This document shows positions 61,477-64,000 of a DNA stretch of 64,000 bases, one piece after another (the stretch's first letter is position 1; each line of letters begins with the position of its first letter). The position numbers were made by a program, and so were the translations under genes. Source of the DNA: Estrella lausannensis (GTDB taxonomy: Bacteria > Chlamydiota > Chlamydiia > Chlamydiales > Criblamydiaceae); assembly GCF_900000175.1 (NCBI RefSeq), contig NZ_CWGJ01000011.1, positions 364,556 through 428,555 on the forward strand. Reading direction: 5' to 3'. Below the pieces are notes generated by a model. The model was not told where the DNA came from. It saw only the letters and a list, made by a program, of their open reading frames with translations, and searched no databases.

Positions 61477-63297
61477 TTACCAGCTGATCTTATGCGTCGA
61501 GAGGTTCTTATTTAAGTTAATGGCAGCGCTGATCAAAGCCAGGTGTGTGAAAGCCTGGGGAAAATTGCCGAGCTGGCGTCCATCGGCTCCCATCTCTTCG
61601 GCGTAAAGACCCAGGTGATTGGCGTAACCTAGCATTTTCTCAAAAAAGAAACGTGCCTGGTGAACATCCCCCCCTCTTGATAAACACTCCACGTACCAGA
61701 ACGAGCAGAGATTGAAAGTCCCCTCTTCACCCATAAGTCCATCCGTTGAAGCTCCTTCGCCAAGGCGATAACGGTAAACCAGCGAATCATCTACGAGCTC
61801 CCGCTTAATACCCGTCATTGTCGAAACCCACTTAGGATCGGTCGGCCCGACAAACTTAACCATCGGCATCAAAAGACAAGACGCATCAAGGCAGGACGCT
61901 CCTTTGTGCTGGACAAACGCTTTGACTCTGGGATTCCAAAAGTCTTTGACGATCTCATGATAGATGATGTCCCGGGTCTTGTACCACTTATCAAGAGGGG
62001 CTGGAAATGACCTCTTCTGTGAAAGCCGTATGCCCCGGTCGATAGCCACCCAGCACATTAGCCTCGAGTAGATAAACTCCTGCTTGCCGCTGCGCACTTC
62101 CCAAATCCCTTCGTCTTTTTTTTGCCAGTTTTCGCATACCCAATTAATCAGGCGTGTCAAATTTTCCCAGAGATCTATCGAGATGGGTTCTCCAAATTTA
62201 TTGTAGATATACACGGAGTCCATCAACTCGCCATAAATATCAAGCTGAAGCTGGTTATAAGCGGCGTTACCGACTCGCACCGGCTTTGAACCCATATATC
62301 CTTCAAGATGATCCAATGTCTCTTCAACAAGTACCTTGTGACCATCCAGCGCATACATGATCTGCAGCGAACCATCAGGGTTTAAGTCACCGCAGCGCTC
62401 TTCAATCCACCTCATGAACGCGCGCGCCTCATCCATGTAGCCGAGCCTCATCAATGAATAGAGGGTAAAGGATGCGTCACGGATCCAGGTGTAGCGGTAG
62501 TCCCAATTGCGCTCGCCCCCAATTACTTCCGGGACACCGAAGGTTGGAGCGGCCACCATCGATCCATATTTTCTCGATGTCAGAAGCTTAAGCGATAGAG
62601 CGGAGCGATTCACCATCTCTCTCCAACGTCCCTGGTAGGTCGACTGGCCTATCCACTTCTGCCAAAAATTCAACGTCCCCTTGAAGGAATTGGAGACAAA
62701 GTCGGGTTTGCCGATCGGCGAGGTCTCATGGGGCTTGGCCTCCTCCATGACAAAGGACATCGTTTCACCCGGCAGCAAGACAAACTCGCCCTTGATCCCT
62801 CCATCGGGCGACTCTTGCAACATAATGTCGGTTCTCAGGCGTATGGTTGGCAAACCCACGCCATCGGGGACAAAGTAGAGCTCTTTGTCGCCCCGCTGGA
62901 TCTTGTAGCTTGACCTGCCGTAATCAAAACGGGGATCGAAATGAACCTGGAACTTGATCTCGCCCCTCACGGACTTGGCCCTGCGAACCAAGGTGTGCGC
63001 GTTCCGCTCCTCTTCAATGACCATGAAATCGGAGACTTCGCAAATACCGCTTTTACTTAAAAACCTGGTGAGCAGAATGTTAGAATCAGGAAAATAGAGC
63101 TGTTTGTAGGAGGGGGAATCCATGACGGGGCTGATACGGAATCTGCCGCCTTTCTTATCGTCTAAAAGGGCTGCAAAAAGTGAAGGAGAGTCGAAGTTGG
63201 GAAAACACATGAAGTCGATGGAGCCGTCCATTCCAACAAGCGCACACGTGTGTAAGTCACCGATGACACCATAGTTTTCTATTGGCTGATATGGCAT
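61477..63297 (-). CDS. Glycoside hydrolase family 15 protein (glucoamylase/trehalase type)
   Basis: A 606-residue cytosolic enzyme. It begins with the typical YQPIENYGVIGDLHTCALV and has GGERNWDYRYTWIRDASF in the (alpha/alpha)6 barrel, IWEVR with the general-acid Glu and GLYAEEMG with the second Glu. Bacterial members hydrolyse maltooligosaccharides, glycogen fragments or trehalose. A GGGGG site lies five bases before the ATG. Chlamydiae store glycogen, so use of that store is plausible. Confidence 0.9.
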   Translation of the reverse strand: MPYQPIENYGVIGDLHTCALVGMDGSIDFMCFPNFDSPSLFAALLDDKKGGRFRISPVMDSPSYKQLYFPDSNILLTRFLSKSGICEVSDFMVIEEERNAHTLVRRAKSVRGEIKFQVHFDPRFDYGRSSYKIQRGDKELYFVPDGVGLPTIRLRTDIMLQESPDGGIKGEFVLLPGETMSFVMEEAKPHETSPIGKPDFVSNSFKGTLNFWQKWIGQSTYQGRWREMVNRSALSLKLLTSRKYGSMVAAPTFGVPEVIGGERNWDYRYTWIRDASFTLYSLMRLGYMDEARAFMRWIEERCGDLNPDGSLQIMYALDGHKVLVEETLDHLEGYMGSKPVRVGNAAYNQLQLDIYGELMDSVYIYNKFGEPISIDLWENLTRLINWVCENWQKKDEGIWEVRSGKQEFIYSRLMCWVAIDRGIRLSQKRSFPAPLDKWYKTRDIIYHEIVKDFWNPRVKAFVQHKGASCLDASCLLMPMVKFVGPTDPKWVSTMTGIKRELVDDSLVYRYRLGEGASTDGLMGEEGTFNLCSFWYVECLSRGGDVHQARFFFEKMLGYANHLGLYAEEMGADGRQLGNFPQAFTHLALISAAINLNKNLSTHKISW

Positions 63298-63336
63298 ACT
63301 TTCCCCCTTGAGATGATGAGTGGCTCTTTTGCTTTA

Positions 63337-63384
63337 TATACCGAAAGTGTCTCAAAACCCCAGATTTGAGACACTTTCGGTATA
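63337..63384. repeat. Two element ends facing each other as a perfect palindrome
   Basis: TATACCGAAAGTGTCTCAAA (63337-63356) and its exact inverse (63365-63384) flank only eight bases. It lies in the divergent region between the GH15 gene and the partial hydrolase, so it may be an internal-deletion form of the element rather than a terminator. Confidence 0.8.
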
Positions 63385-63454
63385 ACACTTTTTTGAATTC
63401 AGCGTATCGAATAAAATAGGCAGGGAGGAGCGGTTCTCAAACCGCGTAAAAGAT

Positions 63455-64000
63455 TTGAATTGCATCCAATCCATTCTGAAATCCATTTTTCTTCCCATTG
63501 TGGTTGAGAAAGCCATCTCCAACAAAGAGACAAAAAAGGTCTCAGAGGAGGATCGCGCGCTTTTTCACAATATTCCCTCCGCCGAACCGCATCTGATTAA
63601 AACTGTTGACGGCCAAAATCTTGAAGCAATTTTTGTGCCGAGCCAACACGCCAAGGCGGGCCAAGCGGTTTTTATCTGCTCGGGAGGGCTCGAATCGCAC
63701 GAACTCCACTCCTATCCAATCGCTAAAGCCTATTATGATCTCGGATTCAACGTGGTAGTCTTTAATTATCGGGGTTTCGGCAACAGCACCGGATCACCGA
63801 CAGAAGAGGGCCTCATCCAAGACGCCGAGGCGATCTATCGCTTTTTGCGGGAAGATAAAGGCTTTTCACCTCACGAGATTCTGGGGCACGGCTACTCTCT
63901 TGGCGGGGGTATTGTCGCAGAGATTGCCCGGTCCCAAGGAATTGACGTCGTCCTTGATCGCACATTTGCGACATTTCCCGATGTTGTGCATCACTACATG
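63455..64000 (+). CDS. Alpha/beta hydrolase, partial (3' end off window)
   Basis: An open frame without stop to the window edge, 182 codons if the TTG at 63455 starts it; the frame is open back to about 63388, so the start is uncertain. VFNYRGFGNSTGSPTEEG and ILGHGYSLGGGIVAEIA show an alpha/beta-hydrolase core with Ser in GYSLGG. It resembles a group of chlamydial/legionella hydrolases of the serine aminopeptidase type with a helical N-terminal part. Localisation unknown. Confidence 0.75.
   Translation, partial: MNCIQSILKSIFLPIVVEKAISNKETKKVSEEDRALFHNIPSAEPHLIKTVDGQNLEAIFVPSQHAKAGQAVFICSGGLESHELHSYPIAKAYYDLGFNVVVFNYRGFGNSTGSPTEEGLIQDAEAIYRFLREDKGFSPHEILGHGYSLGGGIVAEIARSQGIDVVLDRTFATFPDVVHHYM

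Noticed and set aside
1-64000. CRISPR arrays or rRNA genes
   Set aside because: No regularly spaced direct repeats and no rRNA-like stretches were seen on either strand.

Overview
The window looks like a chromosomal segment of an environmental chlamydia (order Parachlamydiales; a Criblamydiaceae-like organism fits best, inferred). The main basis is a pair of very small basic proteins (51106-51453) placed just before YbeY and a CBS/CorC protein, the order I recall from Chlamydia. Other support is the many orphan, effector-like proteins and the mix of tiny housekeeping operons with isolated secreted enzymes. Base composition is near 50% GC with AT-rich islands.

Layout. 1-833: end of a secreted ceramidase-like gene. 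1.0-7.5 kb: an effector-like island with three lipase-related paralogues (one intact, one split by a 19-bp tandem duplication, one that has lost its nucleophile) and two tandem copies of an unknown family. 7.5-11.1 kb: a branched-chain amino acid transporter behind a probable isoleucine leader peptide, a cyclase and a PBP4-type peptidase. 11.2-11.6 kb: nested small inverted-repeat elements. 11.8-34.0 kb: a long run in which many enzymes of normally cytosolic families (GT25 glycosyltransferases, pyruvyl transferase, methyltransferase-like proteins, acetyl-CoA synthetase, FMN reductase, CX5R phosphatase) carry N-terminal signal peptides, mixed with ordinary cytosolic genes (OsmC, MFS pump, ArfB-like, Dus). 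34.4-35.3 kb: an AT-rich orphan. 35.4-39.8 kb: amine oxidase, ABC exporter, class V aminotransferase. 39.9-42.6 kb: a 902-residue protein joining a tyrosine phosphatase, a kinase-like fold and a Nudix domain behind a leader shared with the 5.7 kb protein. 42.7-46.3 kb: acetyltransferase, AbiE toxin-antitoxin pair and an APH-type kinase. 46.4-50.9 kb: tRNA-Tyr and tRNA-Thr, then three orphans. 51.1-54.9 kb: conserved core operon (small basic proteins, ybeY, CBS protein, rny). 55-64 kb: tRNA-Ser, catalase, acetyltransferase, broken MOSC gene, membrane protein, frameshifted orphan, SDR, GH15 and a partial hydrolase.

Themes. A dispersed element family with ends reading TATACCGAAAGTGTCTCAAA occurs as full, decayed and solo-end copies at ten or more sites, and one copy supplies the C-terminus of a membrane protein. 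Three genes are interrupted by short-repeat indels (19-bp duplication, C5, T7); the homopolymer cases may be sequencing errors. The most interesting candidates for undescribed biology are the phosphatase-kinase-Nudix protein and its shared leader, the lipase-like family with a pseudoenzyme and a duplication-switched member, the set of exported cytosolic-type enzymes, and the brnQ leader peptide.
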